A stretch of DNA of 64,000 bases from Elmis aenea. Lineage: Eukaryota; Arthropoda; Insecta; Coleoptera; Elmidae. Shown piece by piece: positions 23,590 through 36,257 of this stretch. Below the pieces are notes generated by a model. That model saw only the letters and a program-made list of their open reading frames with translations, was not told where the DNA came from and made no database searches. The stretch covers positions 63,526,966-63,590,965 of the forward strand of contig OX393576.1 in assembly GCA_947652605.1 (NCBI GenBank). Reading direction: 5' to 3'. Each line of letters begins with the position of its first letter. The first letter of the stretch is position 1. The position numbers and the translations under genes are program-made.

Positions 23590-24620
23590 GAGTTGTGTTG
23601 TGCTGACATTTTTTCATCTTTTTCTGTATTGTGCTAGCTTTTTTATGTCTTTCCAATGTTTTTATCCGTTGCTACTTTTTTAACTTTGTCTTGCCAGGTT
23701 TTTCTCGGTCTACCTCTTTTAGTTTTTCCCTGTGATCTTGCTGCATGGGCTTTTCTGGTTAACCTTTCTTGTTTCAGCCGATAAATGTGACCCAACCATC
23801 CCAACTGTCTTTCTTGAATTTCTGTTTCAACTGATTGATTTTATCTTTAATTGTTCTCTATATGCTTCATTTCTGATTCTATGATTTTTTGTTTTTCCTC
23901 GGATTTTTCTTAGAATTCTCATTTCTGCTACACTCACTCGGCTACTATTTATATTTGTGAGCGTGTTCACGTTTCACTGCCGTATAAAAATGCTGGAGTT
24001 ACTACCTTTTTGACCACTTCCACTTTTGTTCGTTTTGGAACTTCTCTAATTCCAAAAAATGTTCTTCTTAAACTGTTAAATATTCTTCCCACATTTCCTG
24101 TCCTTTCGCTTATATTACTTGTCCATTCCTCTATATTACTTTATGATCATTCCTAAATATTTAAAGCGTTATTCTACCTGTTCCAACCCAAGCCAATTTA
24201 AAGTGATTTTATGCCTTTCTTTCTCTGTTGTAACTATTATAGTCTTAGTTTTTCTGTATTTATTTTCATATTGATTTTTTTCCAATTCCAGGTCAAGAGT
24301 TTCTAGATTATGCTGCAGATTATTTTCTATTTCCGCGACCAAGACCATGTCGTCTGCGAACATTAGCTCAGTTATGCTTATTTTTTTCATTTTCCAGTCG
24401 CCTAGGTGAAACGATCTCTATTTTAGTTTTACTTCTTTAATTACCCCATTTATAACTACTGAGAATAAAAATGGACCAAGCATGCATTTTTGTTTTAAGC
24501 CCCCTTTTGTTTCAAACTCTACCGATTCTCCATTTTTGGGTTTTCACAATATTTACCGTTTATTCGTACATCGCCTTTATTATGTCTATTAGTTTTATTT
24601 CTATTCACTTCCTTGAAGTA
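23590..24620 (-). pseudogene. LINE reverse transcriptase remnant
   Basis: The minus-strand frame at 24169-24390 contains ITELMFADDMVLVAE, the FADD catalytic block of a non-LTR reverse transcriptase. Upstream (24400-24560) there is a decayed GPFLFSVVINGVIKEVKLK-like segment. Downstream (23700-24000) broken pieces of the post-RT region (VAEMRILRKIRGKT and RNSRKTVGMVGSH) are readable. Stops and shifts throughout mark it as dead. It abuts the preceding LINE fragment on the same strand but carries its own RT core, so it is a separate insertion. Confidence 0.8.
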
Positions 24621-24959
24621 TCCTAAACCTAACAGTAGAAGGACTCATGACAAAATAAAAAATAAATGGTTAGTTTAACTAACTAAAAAACAATCGCTTT
24701 TTGAACAAAATTTGTACTTGTTTCGAAACTTTCGTCTCTTGATAGATTATTGACTTATTTCAATCTGATTTAACGAACAGTTTACGTATAGATTAATACA
24801 ATGTAGTATTTTGCTTGTACGTGATTACCAAGTAAATTACTTTTGGAAAACTGCCAGAGTAAGTCAACATAACACTTTAATCATAAATTTGCAATCCAGC
24901 TTCAATATTTCAGCTGACTTTGCAAATTTACATGTAAACAAACACACAGAATACGTCAG

Positions 24960-25200
24960 TGTGCCATTTTGCCACGTTCATTATTAGTTTGAATGTTATC
25001 TCGGTGTTATATGTATATTATCTTGACGTTTGGCAATGTTGAAGGGATTCTTGCGTTTTGGGTTATTTATCACACCGTACACGTCCCTGCGTCGCGTACA
25101 GCCCCTTCGACGCCGCCAACAGAGCTACAGGTTATCCTGCTCAGTGCTCCGCGGGCGCCAGAATGTGACGTCACGCAGTGCGGCCTAAGTGAACAGCAGG
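24960..25200 (+). promoter_or_regulatory. GC-rich promoter/first-exon candidate with splice donor
   Basis: About 25075-25200 is GC- and CpG-rich against an AT-rich background, and ends cagcagg/gtgagt, a strong donor with GT at 25201-25202. An open frame starting at 24993 leaves one base (G) at the donor, which is in phase with the acceptor-bounded exon at 53918. It is more likely 5' UTR plus core promoter than coding, because the predicted peptide has no recognisable domain. The connection to 53918 is inference. Confidence 0.45.
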
Positions 25201-26123
25201 GTGAGTGATAAAGCTGCCGTGTTCAGATGTTGTGTGCTGAGTGTTTTAAGTGCTCTATGATCTTTTGTCGTCTAACTTTTTTTATTTTTTATTTTGTTTT
25301 CTAAGCCACGTACAAAGGCTAGACCCCCGTCTTTAAATACCGTGATCTAATTCTTAAATACAAAAGAACTGCAGGAATTGTAAAATGAAACGCTTTTAAA
25401 ATCAGACAGAATATTAATAAATGTAAGTGTAGCTGTTCTCCAATACAATTTTTAAAATAACTGGTAGGTCCACCCTTGGGTAAAAATATCTAAGAACCGA
25501 GAAAAATTAATTGATAAAGTTTCTTCGTTATTCGAAGTATCGAAGTCGATCAAGTTGTATAATTTCACGTCGCTTTTGCTTTCAAAGAGTTTAATTATTT
25601 ATTTTTATTGGCTATTAACTTGGTATAAAAATTTGCTGCAAGGAATTTAACGTCCTGTAATTAATTTTTCACCTCTAATGTCTCACTAAATCTTGCAAAA
25701 CCGCGATTAAAATTACAACAAAATACAAATGGTTGAATTATCGGAGCGACACTTTATTTTTATAAATAAGTTTAATAAATACTGCTTTTTATATAAAATC
25801 TTTTATTAATTGTTTAACGGAGCAACTAACTTCTGTTTAACATCTTAAATATTAATTTGATTTTTATTCTCATTTCATTGTTAATTTTCAATTCCTTACA
25901 AAATAATAAAATTTTTCAAGTGTAGTTATTATACATTTCATAGTTTTAAGCAATATACTTTAACAAATATTCCGGAAGCAAACTGCTTATTTTAAAGCTA
26001 AAAATAAATGTGTTTAAAATGACTCCAATATTAAAATAACTTTAGTTTACTGCTTTTATACAATGCTGTGCAGATTTCATGCTTACTGGTTTAGAGAATT
26101 TATTAATTAATTTTTGAGCTATT
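25201..26123. other. Putative intron start, AT-rich
   Basis: Follows the donor at 25201. No element ends or exons were recognised. Confidence 0.35.
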
Positions 26124-27627
26124 ATACACGGTGTCCCAGTTATCGTAAACAGCATGCGGATCTCTTAAACGGTAAGAGATACAGAGATGGTTAAATTAGT
26201 CAAAATGATCTATGATTAAGGAGCAACTATTTTACGAAGAAAAATCTTCAAAAAAGTTGACAGTTTTTGCGCTATTCATAGAAAACAAGAAAAAATGACG
26301 TTTTCGATTTTTGCTCTTAACTTGCTTATTTGAAATCATACTCAAAATATTTTTCGTCATTATAGACACTTTTTTGAGTAGATTTGACATTTGTAAATAA
26401 ATTTTACGTATCTTCATTTGTTTTTGTTATTTTAACATCAACTTTCTTACTTTAAATACAGGTTGTAGTTGGCTGTGACACCATTAAAACGATATATTTT
26501 TTCTCGTTTCATTGATGCATAGGTTGTTAGGTTTATCTTTTAAAATAAGTAAGTTGTTAATATTATTGTATTGTTCAAGTTTAATCCAAGTGGCCATTGA
26601 GAAACAAAACAAAAATCACATAAATAAACTAACTGTTCTTAATTTAACACAAAAAACTTAAATACGTTAAGATTTTTTTACATTTCATAACAATTTATGA
26701 TTTTTCACTTACTATTATCTACTATTAAATCTATATTACATAATGCGTTCAAAGTCTATTTCCATGGGCAATACAAATTTAAGATCTGCGCTTTGTAGAT
26801 AATAACATTTTCCGAAGCATATTACTTTTTGTTTAATGAACTGTTCTTAAAATAGCAAGTTTTAATTTATAAATTGTATCCAAATGTCTATTTCAGATTG
26901 GCTGTTTTAAGAACATTTCATCAGACAGTTATATGCTTAGGAAAACATTATTATCTACAAAACGCAGATCTCAAATGTGTATTGCCCGATGGAGAGTGGG
27001 CTACGCTTTACACACATGACATAATATAGATTTAATAGTAATAGTAACTGAAAAATCGTAAATTATTATGAAATGTAAAAATATATTAAATTATTTAAGT
27101 TTTTTTTGTGTTTAATTAATTGCAGTAAGTTTATTTATGTATTGTTTTTTTTTGTTTTCAATGGCCACTTTGATTAAACTTAATAAATACCATAATATTG
27201 TAATAACTTAGTTATTTTCTAAGATAAACCTAACAACATACATCAATGAAACGATAAAAATTCTCTTTTTTAATGGTGTCATAGCCAACTACAACCCGTA
27301 TTTACAATAAGAAAGTTGATGTTAAAATAACAAAAACAAAGATACCTAAAATTTATTATCAAACTTTAAATTTACTCACAAAAGTGTCCCAATAATGTCG
27401 AAAAATATTTTGATTATGATTTGAAACAAGCAAGTTAAAAGCAAAACTCGAAAACGTTTTTTGTTTTTTATAAATAGCGCAAAAACTGTCAACTTTTTTG
27501 AAGTTTTTTTTGCATAAAATAGTTGCTCTTAAAGCACAGATCATTTTGACTAATTTAACCATCTTTGTATCTCTTACCGTTAACGAGATCCCAATGCTGC
27601 TCACGATAACTGGTACACCCTGTGTAT
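26124..27627. mobile_element. 1.5-kb palindromic foldback element
   Basis: Left end tatacacggtgtcccagtta and right end (reverse complement) acacagggtgtaccagttat start two arms of about 730 bases. The arms pair block by block to the centre near 26870-26890, for example aacggtaagagataca, aaaaaagttgacag, ggttgttaggtttatctt, gccattgagaaacaaaac and gcagatct. The small minus-strand frames at 26232-26417 and 27359-27604 are arm artefacts. The arms differ at scattered positions, so the palindrome is not freshly made. A relative of one arm segment occurs at about 45003-45165. Confidence 0.9.
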
Positions 27628-29424
27628 GGGCTAAATAAATACTTCTTGGTGTTTGTTTTAAGTTTCCTTTAAAGCTCCTTCCAAAATTTTATTATTATGA
27701 TAAAAGTTTTTTGGAGCAAATTTTTGTGAATTTTACGTTGTTATTAAACTTAAATTTATGTAAGATGTCCATTTATAGGCAAAAATACTTCATGTACAAA
27801 TGCATCCTAGCAATTATTTTGTAGACATGTTATTTTCTATTGTAGATTTTGCTTAAAACTTTGTAGACTTTCGTTTAAATCGTAGTTTAAAAAAGAACGT
27901 AGTGAGTTTTGGTTAAAACTTATTGCTGGTTGTCATAATACATCATCCTAACGAAATATGTTCTTTAAATTCATATGTAGCATGAAAAACGGCCAAAAAG
28001 TTATTAATTGTTGGTTCATAATATTTGTATCCCATAGTTCCAGACTTCTCATAACTGCTTATTGTATCCAAAACTATATACATCTTTTAGCAACTGTAAT
28101 TAATTTACCGGTATTAACTAATTAAGTACCTAATATTCTGTAGTCCTAACCTTATAAATAATCAAAATGGTATAACGCAAGTTCACAATACACATAAACA
28201 ATTCTAACCACACCATAAAGCAACGTCGCTACTCAAGGTGTGTTGAATGCAGACCTTGTGTCTTCAGGCAGTTTAATCAATATTAACACAATTAAAGTTA
28301 GCAGAGACAAGAAGAGATTTCAACAATTTCAGGGTCTTGTCACAGTCAGATGTTGCTTGATATGCGTATTGTCTTTTGTGCAAATACAAAAGCCACACAA
28401 AAAGCACAAGATATGTGAATTTCTTTTACTAAATATTTTATTACATTTCGTATTAAACGACCATTAATAATTTCAGTTATTCCAAATTTATTTACATAAT
28501 GTTACATGTATTTATCCCCGTTTTAAGTTATATAAACAATAGGTATAGTAAAACAAACAAATATTATAAAGTATATTCCAAAGGTTTTTTACAACCTTGT
28601 TTTGATAAATAATGAATAAACTCAGATATTTTATGTGACACAACATTGTATAATGTATTTTGCATAAAACTTAACTTTATCATGGTTATGCTGAAAGTTA
28701 AAGACTTACAAAAACAATTACTTTCAATGTCTTTTGTAATAACAGAAGCTTTACAGAATGTTTTGACTACCAGGCTGTCGAATAAATTTTACGGCCACCA
28801 TTCACCGCGAAAATCGAAAACCCGGTTCACTTGGCTTTGAACACACCAATGCTTCAGTATTCGAATATTGTTAAAACCAATCAGGTTTAAATTAGTATTA
28901 TAGGTCAAAAAAATCAATTAATTTTATAAAAAACTGTTGTAAATCAAACGCTTATTTCGCTATTTGATTTTAACGAACAATGGCCTTTGTGAACGTTCAA
29001 AAAACATTAAATATTCTTCTGTAACATAACTGGGTATAGAGTTTAATAAAATGTTCGTTTTAACTTTGTTTTACAATTGTCTGTTGCAGTGGAGTAGTTA
29101 GCGTTTGTGCCGTCTGGGGTAGTCCCTGAGTTTGCCACCCCTCTCAATAAGGGTTTCCAACTCTAGATTTTTCCAAAAGCAAACAGAGATCGACACAAAA
29201 AAGAAGTGGGAGGAAAGACAAAATGCGCCGCAGGCGTTTTATTTTTTTATTTTAGATGTTCAAACGTGTTAGATAATGCAGAGCACTTTACCATCATCAA
29301 AAATTACAGTTTTATGGCTGATTTTTACTTTTTTTAAATCAGATCGCCCCCACCCCTACGAAATTATTTTTAATAAGGGTAAAAACTTTCACTAATAGTT
29401 TCTATTTAAGTAAAGAAACACATA
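27628..29424. other. AT-rich sequence, nothing recognised
   Basis: No convincing gene or element. The frame at 28240-28467 lacks similarity and has AT-driven composition. A GC-richer patch at about 29110-29165 has no interpretable feature. Confidence 0.35.
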
Positions 29425-32400
29425 TTAAATTTTCTACCAGAAAACTTAAAAATATACAGGGTGTTGTATTTAAAACAACAAACTTGAATGTTGGTTCTCG
29501 AAAACGGAACACTCTGTATATTTAAAAATTATGCAATGTTATGCAGTTCGTGATGACAAACAACTTTTGTATTTAAAGTTTTTTCGTATCTAGTCAAATC
29601 ACGATGCAAAAAAATAATTTGTTAAACCTTTATTTTTTCGAAAAAGTTTAAAAATCGAAATAAGTCGAGAAATATCAATTTTAGGTATAGGACATGCTGA
29701 ACAATTTTTGTTGGCAATTAAATTTTCTACAAGAAAACGTAAAAATATACAGGGTGTTGTATTTAAAATAACAAACTTGCATGTTGGTTCTCGAAAACGG
29801 AACACTCTGTATATTTAAAAATTATGCAGGCTTATGCAGTTCGTGATGCCAAATAACTTTTGTATTTAAAGTTTTTTTGTATCTACTCAAATAACGATGC
29901 AAAAAAATTATTTGTGTGAAACCTTTTTTCTTTTCGAAAAAGTTTAAAAATCGAAATTAGTCGAGAAATATCAATTATAGGTATAGGACATGCTGGATGT
30001 TTTTTGTAGGCAATTTAATTTTCTACAAGAAAACGTAAAAACATACAGGGTGTTGTATTTAAAATAACAAACTTGCATGTTGGTTCTCAAAACCCAAACA
30101 CTCTGTATATTTGAAAATTATGCAGGCTTATGCAGTTCGTGATGCCAAATAACTTTTGTATTTAAAGTTTTTTCGTAGCTTGTCTTAGAACAGAGATATT
30201 AATTGATTTGTATTACCATATTAAAATACCCGGCACCTCCACCATTTTGAAAAATAAATTATTAAAATTGAAATAACTCGAGAAATATTGATTTTAGGTA
30301 CAGAACATGCTGAATAATTTTTGTTGGCAATTAAATTTTCTACAAGAAAACGTAAAAATATACAGGGTGTTGTATTTAAAATAACAAACTTGCATGTTGG
30401 TTCTCGAAAACGGAACACTCTGTATATTTAAAAATTATGCAGGCTTATGCAGTTCGTGATGCCAAATAACTTTTGTATTTAAAGTTTTTTTGTATCTACT
30501 TAAATAACGATGCAAAAAAATTATTTGTGTGAAACCTTTTTTCTTTTCGAAAAAGTTTAAAAATCGAAATTAGTCGAGAAATATCAATTATAGGTATAGG
30601 ACATGCTTGATGTTTTTTGTAGGCAATTTAATTTTCTACAAGGAAACGTAAAAACATACAGGGTGTTGTATTTAAAATAACAAACTTGCATGTTGGTTCT
30701 CAAAACCCAAACACTCTGTATATTTGAAAATTATGCAGGCTTATGCAGTTCGTGATGCCAAATAACTTTTGTATTTAAAGTTTTTTCGTAGCTTGTCTTA
30801 GAACAGAGATATTAATTGATTTGTATTACCATATTAAAATACCCGGCACCTCCACCATTTTGAAAAATAAATTATTAAAATTGAAATAACTCGAGAAATA
30901 TTGATTTTAGGTACAGAACATGCTGAATAATTTTTGTTGGCAATTAAATTTTCTACAAGAAAACGTAAAAATATACAGGGTGTTGTATTTAAAATAACAA
31001 ACTTGCATGTTGGTTCTCGAAAACGGAACACTCTGTATATTTAAAAATTATGCAGGCTTATGCAGTTCGTGATGCCAAATAACTTTTGTATTTAAAGTTT
31101 TTTTGTATCTACTTAAATAACGATGCAAAAAAATTATTTGTGTGAAACCTTTTTTCTTTTCGAAAAAGTTTAAAAATCGAAATTAGTCGAGAAATATCAA
31201 TTATAGGTATAGGACATGCTTGATGTTTTTTGTAGGCAATTTAATTTTCTACAAGAAAACGTAAAAACATACAGGGTGTTGTATTTAAAATAACAAACTT
31301 GCATGTTGGTTCTCAAAACCCAAACACTCTGTATATTTGAAAATTATGCAGGCTTATGCAGTTCGTGATGCCAAATAACTTTTGTATTTAAAGTTTTTTC
31401 GTAGCTTGTCTTAGAACAGAGATATTAATTGATTTGTATTACCATATTAAAATACCCGGCACCTCCACCATTTTGAAAAATAAATTATTAAAATTGAAAT
31501 AACTCGAGAAATATTGATTTTAGGTACAGAACATGCTGAATAATTTTTGTTGGCAATTAAATTTTCTACAAGAAAACGTAAAAATATACAGGGTGTTGTA
31601 TTTAAAATAACAAACTTGCATGTTGGTTCTCGAAAACGGAACACTCTGTATATTTAAAAATTATGCAGGCTTATGCAGTTCGTGATGCCAAATAACTTTT
31701 GTATTTAAAGTTTTTTTGTATCTACTTAAATAACGATGCAAAAAAATTATTTGTGTGAAACCTTTTTTCTTTTCGAAAAAGTTTAAAAATCGAAATTAGT
31801 CGAGAAATATCAATTATAGGTATAGGACATGCTTGATGTTTTTTGTAGGCAATTTAATTTTCTACAAGAAAACGTAAAAACATACAGGGTGTTGTATTTA
31901 AAATAACAAACTTGCATGTTGGTTCTCAAAACCCAAACACTCTGTATATTTGAAAATTATGCAGGCTTATGCAGTTCGTGATGCCAAATAACTTTTGTAT
32001 TTAAAGTTTTTTCGTAGCTTGTGTTAGAACAGAGATATTAATTGATTTGTATTACCATATTAAAATACCCGGCACCTCCACCATTTTAAAAAATAAATTA
32101 TTAAAATTGAAATAACTCGAGAAATATTGATTTTAGGTATAGAACATGCTGAATAATTTTTGTTGGCAATTAAATTTTCTACCAGAAAACGTAAAAATAT
32201 ACAGGGTGTATTTAAAACAACAAACTTGCATGTTGGTTCTCGAAAACGGAACACTCTGTATATTTAAAAATTATGCAGGGTTATGCAGTTCGTGATGGCA
32301 AACAACTTTTGTATTTAAAGTTTTTTTGTATCTACTTAAATAACGATGCAAAAAAATAATTTGTGTTAAACCTTTATTTTTTCGAAAAAGTTTAAAAATC

Positions 32401-33285
32401 GAAATTAGTCGAGAAATATCAATTTTAGGTATAGGACATGCTGAATAATTTTTGTAGGCAATTAAATTTTCTACAAGAACACGTAAAAATATACAGGGTG
32501 TTGTATTTAAAATAACAAACTTGCATGTTGGTTCTCAAAACCCAAACACTGTATATTTGAAAATTATGCAGGGTTATGCAGCTCGTGATGCCAAACAACT
32601 TTGTTCTATCTACTCTCATAAAGACGCTATAAAATAAATAAAATACGCTCCCAAACATGGCAACTGTTGGGAAAGTAGCGGTTGTTAAAAGGAGACGTTT
32701 TCGGAGCGGCTACCGCTACCTATCTGAATGCGACCAATAACTCGAGAAATATTAACTTTAGGTATAGGACATGCTTAATGTTTTTTGTAGGCAATTAAAT
32801 TTTCTACCAGAAAACGTAAAAATATACAGGGTGTATTTAAAACAACAAACTTGCATGTTGGTTCTCGAAAACGGAACACTCTGTATATTTAAAAATTAAG
32901 CAAAGTTATGCAGTTCGTAATGGCAAACAACTTTTGTATTTAAAGTTTTTTTGTATCTACTCAAATCACGATGCAAAAAAATAATTTGTGTTAAACCTTT
33001 ATTTTTTCGAAAAAGTTTAAAAATCGAAATTAGTCGAGAAATATTAATTTTAGGTATAGGACATGCTGAATAATTTTTGTAGGCAATTAAATTTTCTACA
33101 TGAAAACGTAAAAATATACAGGGTGTTGTATTTAAAATAACAAACTTGCATGTTGGTTCTCGAAAACGAAACACTCTGTATATTTAAAAATTATGCAGGC
33201 TTATGCAGTTTGTGATGCCAAATAACTTTTGTATTCAAAGTTTTTTCGTAGCTTGTCTTAGAACAGAGATATTAATTGATTTGTA
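29425..33285. repeat. Tandem satellite-like array with 613-bp higher-order period
   Basis: Thirteen half-units of about 295-317 bp each carry the segment tacagggtgttgtattt ... aacactctgtata. Two half-unit types alternate: one has ctcgaaaacggaacac at the landmark and the other ctcaaaacccaaacac, giving a 613-bp composite repeat. Three consecutive composites (about 30221-32059) look almost identical, with single differences such as acaaggaaac versus acaagaaaac. The outer copies are more diverged, and 32600-32820 holds an aberrant spacer. Repeated small minus-strand frames (MFRFREPTCKF...) are periodic artefacts, not genes. The tacagggtgtt/aacactctgta pair suggests the unit contains a short inverted-repeat transposon. 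Confidence 0.93.
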
Positions 33286-33683
33286 CTCGGTTTTTTCATC
33301 GTGAAAACACCTCAGTTCGTTTAAAACTCCCTCAACCCTTCTGCCTACTCGTTCGTAATAATGCAGAAACTACGCACCCGTACATCATAAAAACGAAAGG
33401 TTTCTAAGAAAGCCGTTTGAGAAAAACTCCTAAAAAAACTTCAACAAAGGAATATTAATTATTTAAGGAAAGCTGTGCTGCTTTTAATTTAAGTTAAGGT
33501 AGATCCCACACATTTTTAACAAAAAAGTATTAACAGTAATCTATAACTAATTTTGATCCAAGGCTTTATTTATACTTCCAAAATCTACAAGTTTAGTTCG
33601 CTCCTACTAAATTTTATTTCTTTAATGCATTGTTTTTCAACCTGTGTTCTGCGGCACACTGTATGTCGCGAGCATGCTCCAGG
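33286..33683. other. Array flank and a solo hAT terminus
   Basis: After the array there is plain AT-rich sequence. At about 33630-33665, tgtttttcaacctgtgttct followed by gcggcacactgtatgtcgcg resembles the hAT terminus at 15085-15152 in the opposite orientation. No partner end is visible. Confidence 0.5.
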
Positions 33684-33849
33684 CATGGGCGTCCATAGGG
33701 GAGGGCAAACGGGGCACTTACCCTCCCTGGAATCGAGCACTCCATCAATGACCAAATGAAAGAGGGTCGAGTTAAAAGTTCGTTAATATTTTCATGCATT
33801 TCTTTGCAAGCTTTGCCTCCCCATGGATAATTTTCTGCGGACGCCCATG
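33684..33849. mobile_element. MITE with CATGGGCGTCC ends
   Basis: A 166-bp element with 11-bp perfect inverted ends (catgggcgtcc at 33684-33694, ggacgcccatg at 33839-33849) and a partly symmetrical GC-rich interior (ataggggagggcaaa versus tttgcctccccat). It inserted beside or into the solo hAT terminus. The superfamily was not resolved. Confidence 0.7.
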
Positions 33850-34317
33850 GCTTCAGGTATGTTGCAGAAAAGAAAATCATAAATAAATAAACAAATTTTG
33901 TATAGACGCTTTGTTTGAGATTCAAGTTCAGGCAAGGGGATCTCGCTTACTGTTATAGCTAGAATACAGGTTTAAATTTGAGATAGTTGTTTATTAATAT
34001 TCTGAAAAAAAAAAACTGGAAATATCTGTAGCAGCGTCTGAGAGAATTGTGTAAATCCGGATTGAAATATTTCAAATGTGCAAAATGTGTGAAATATTGC
34101 CTAAGCTACTTTTTAAGCCGAATCGGATGGTAATCACATTTTTTTCTAGATCGATTCGTTTGGTTTTTATAACAACCAACTTTATTTTTTCTTATGGGCG
34201 CAATTTTGCTATTTATATATAAAACCGATTGTTTTATTCGAAGTTCATTGATGTACCACACATGGTATTTTACTTTTACATTCATTGTCAACTTTGAAAA
34301 AGTGCATTTTGGATAAC
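33850..34317. other. AT-rich sequence with a foldback fragment
   Basis: Positions about 33935-33985 (ggggatctcgcttactg followed by atacaggttta) are a decayed relative of the interior of the 5294-5548 element. Nothing else is recognised. Confidence 0.4.
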
Positions 34318-34745
34318 AACCACTATAAATTAGGTAAGCTGGTCGTTGTAGTTTACGTCGTTACCATGACAACCAATCAAAACACTGAAAATTTTGCAAG
34401 CCTGTTGCTTGCCATCGTAATAAATGAACATTACGAAAATTCTTAGAAGAACAATAGCGTGGATTCTGAACAAAATCTTTTGGAAACGTTTACGGTCATG
34501 CATTGCAAAAAGAGGAAATTTATTGGAACATCTCCTTTAATAATTTGTTTTAGTTTTTATAAGTATTTATATTATTGTAAAATTTAGTATACCGTCCTTT
34601 TAGGTTTCGTAAAACTTATTCACCTGTTTTATACATAATTACTTAAGTTTCTGTCTAACGTGAAAAATAGTCTTTTTGCCGCATATTTTAGTTCTAAACA
34701 AGTAGAATTCCTATTCTATGAATTAAAAATTCGCATCATAATGCT
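34318..34745. repeat. Dispersed repeat, copy B (partner of 14290-14770)
   Basis: The left flank at 34336-34440 matches copy A in direct orientation. The core at 34430-34740 matches copy A in inverted orientation (gcgtggattctga here, cagaatccgcgcta there; cacgttagacagaa appears in the reverse complement). Divergence is roughly one base in six by eye. Confidence 0.65.
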
Positions 34746-35853
34746 TCCCAATCGCAACTTACAAGGCGCTGGAATTTAAAAAAAAAACTGCGCTTTAAGG
34801 TAACAGAGATCAATCTTCTTTGCTCCCCGACGCCTCGCGATAACACAAAATGTTTTGATCTCATCATTCAGCCATGTTTTCATAAGAACCTAATCATGCT
34901 ATGAAAACAAATACGCACTTCTGAGGCTCACACATCCACACGTAAATTACTTGCAAATCGAATACCCCAATGTTTACTATTACATACGTACCAATAGGCC
35001 AAAGACAAATAATCAACAAACTACACAACCGAATGGACTGTTTGTGTTGCACCATGATTAATATTTTATAGCAGTTTATCATTCCATAACACCAAAACAG
35101 ATTGGAATAGGGCATGTATTTATTTATAAGTTCAACAAAATAAAAGTAACTGTGGATGTATCGATAAGCATTACGTGATTAAATTATAAGTCTATACTAT
35201 AGACTCTATGGCCTGAAACTATTAATCATAAGGTCGAAAACTCATTAAACAAGTTAACGAATCGCATTACTAATTCAAGTATTCGAGAAAATTATCCTGC
35301 TTTATACATGGGATAACCTCTTTGAAGTTTCATTGCATCACGAAGTTTAAAAACAAGCTTAAAATGTTTACAAAAGCAAACAGATTTCATTTATTTACGT
35401 TCAAAGTTTGTTGCATTTTACGAGCCGCTAGTTACGTTGTTGTTTTCCGACTATAAAAACCAATTAAACATATAGAACGATTAAATGTTGGATATAAAAG
35501 ACAGGTTATGCGAATGAAATGGCGCTTGTTTCGAGAAATGAGAAAAATTCCGTGAAATATTCCACCGATTTGCTTGCGAAAACCTCTTTTTCTTATCTTG
35601 GTGATTTATTCTCATGCATATGTCACAAATAGGTATTCTTTGAAATTTTACAAGACGCTGTTGTAGAGGAATCTGTCTCTTTAGTTTCCTTCAAGCGTCA
35701 GACGTTTCTGAATAGCGATATTCAAATTTTTTCATTATATAAAGTATGTTATCGAATGACTGAAATTTTAAGTTTATTCGTTTTTTTAAAGGAAAGCAGC
35801 ATCTTCAATTTTTTTTTAAACCACTAAATAATGTACTTACAAATCTTATAATA
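34746..35853. other. AT-rich sequence without recognised features
   Basis: No exon, transposon pair or RNA gene was supported. The minus-strand frame at 34894-35115 has no recognisable motif. Confidence 0.35.
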
Positions 35854-36202
35854 GGCCTCTACTCATTATCCAACTTGTCGGAGCCGACCGTCGGGAACTC
35901 CGTGTTGGGTGTTGTCTACACACCTCCCGACCAGTCCAACCAACACAGCATAAACTTTTTTATTATTTTGGCTCTGATGCATTTTTTGGATAACGAATTT
36001 ATAAATAGCGTTAAATTTTCGGTTTAATAGTGCTTATCTAGAGGAATGTGGTTGGGCGGTTGGCTTGTTGGATGGCCTGTTGGAACGGTGGGGTTTCCAA
36101 CTTGTCCAACTGTCGGGTTGGTCGGGTGACGGACTACACATTAAACAATGTATCGGAATTGTCTGTCGGTTGTACCGACAAATTGGTAGGTGAGTAGAGG
36201 CC
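35854..36202. mobile_element. GC-rich MITE with GGCCTCTACTCA ends
   Basis: Left end ggcctctactca and right end tgagtagaggcc are perfect 12-bp inverted repeats. The interior is rich in ccaac, ttgtcgg and gttgg words that form further inverted pairs (for example caacttgtcgg near 35871 with ccgacaaattgg near 36176). The flanking bases (ata and tta) do not give a clear duplication. GG..CC ends and size suggest a PIF/Harbinger-type MITE, but this is tentative. Confidence 0.75.
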
Positions 36203-36257
36203 TTATGTTTGCATAATTTGTTTTTGTAGAAAAACTGGGTCAGTTTCTAAATAATTA

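Noticed and set aside
30221..31644. Repeated 65-residue minus-strand frames (MFRFREPTCKF...)
   Set aside because: They recur at exactly 613-base steps with the satellite, have no domain and include the transposon-like ends. They are periodic artefacts.
29425..33285. CRISPR-like regular array
   Set aside because: Units are about 300-613 bp with no short repeat/unique spacer pattern, and the genome is clearly eukaryotic.
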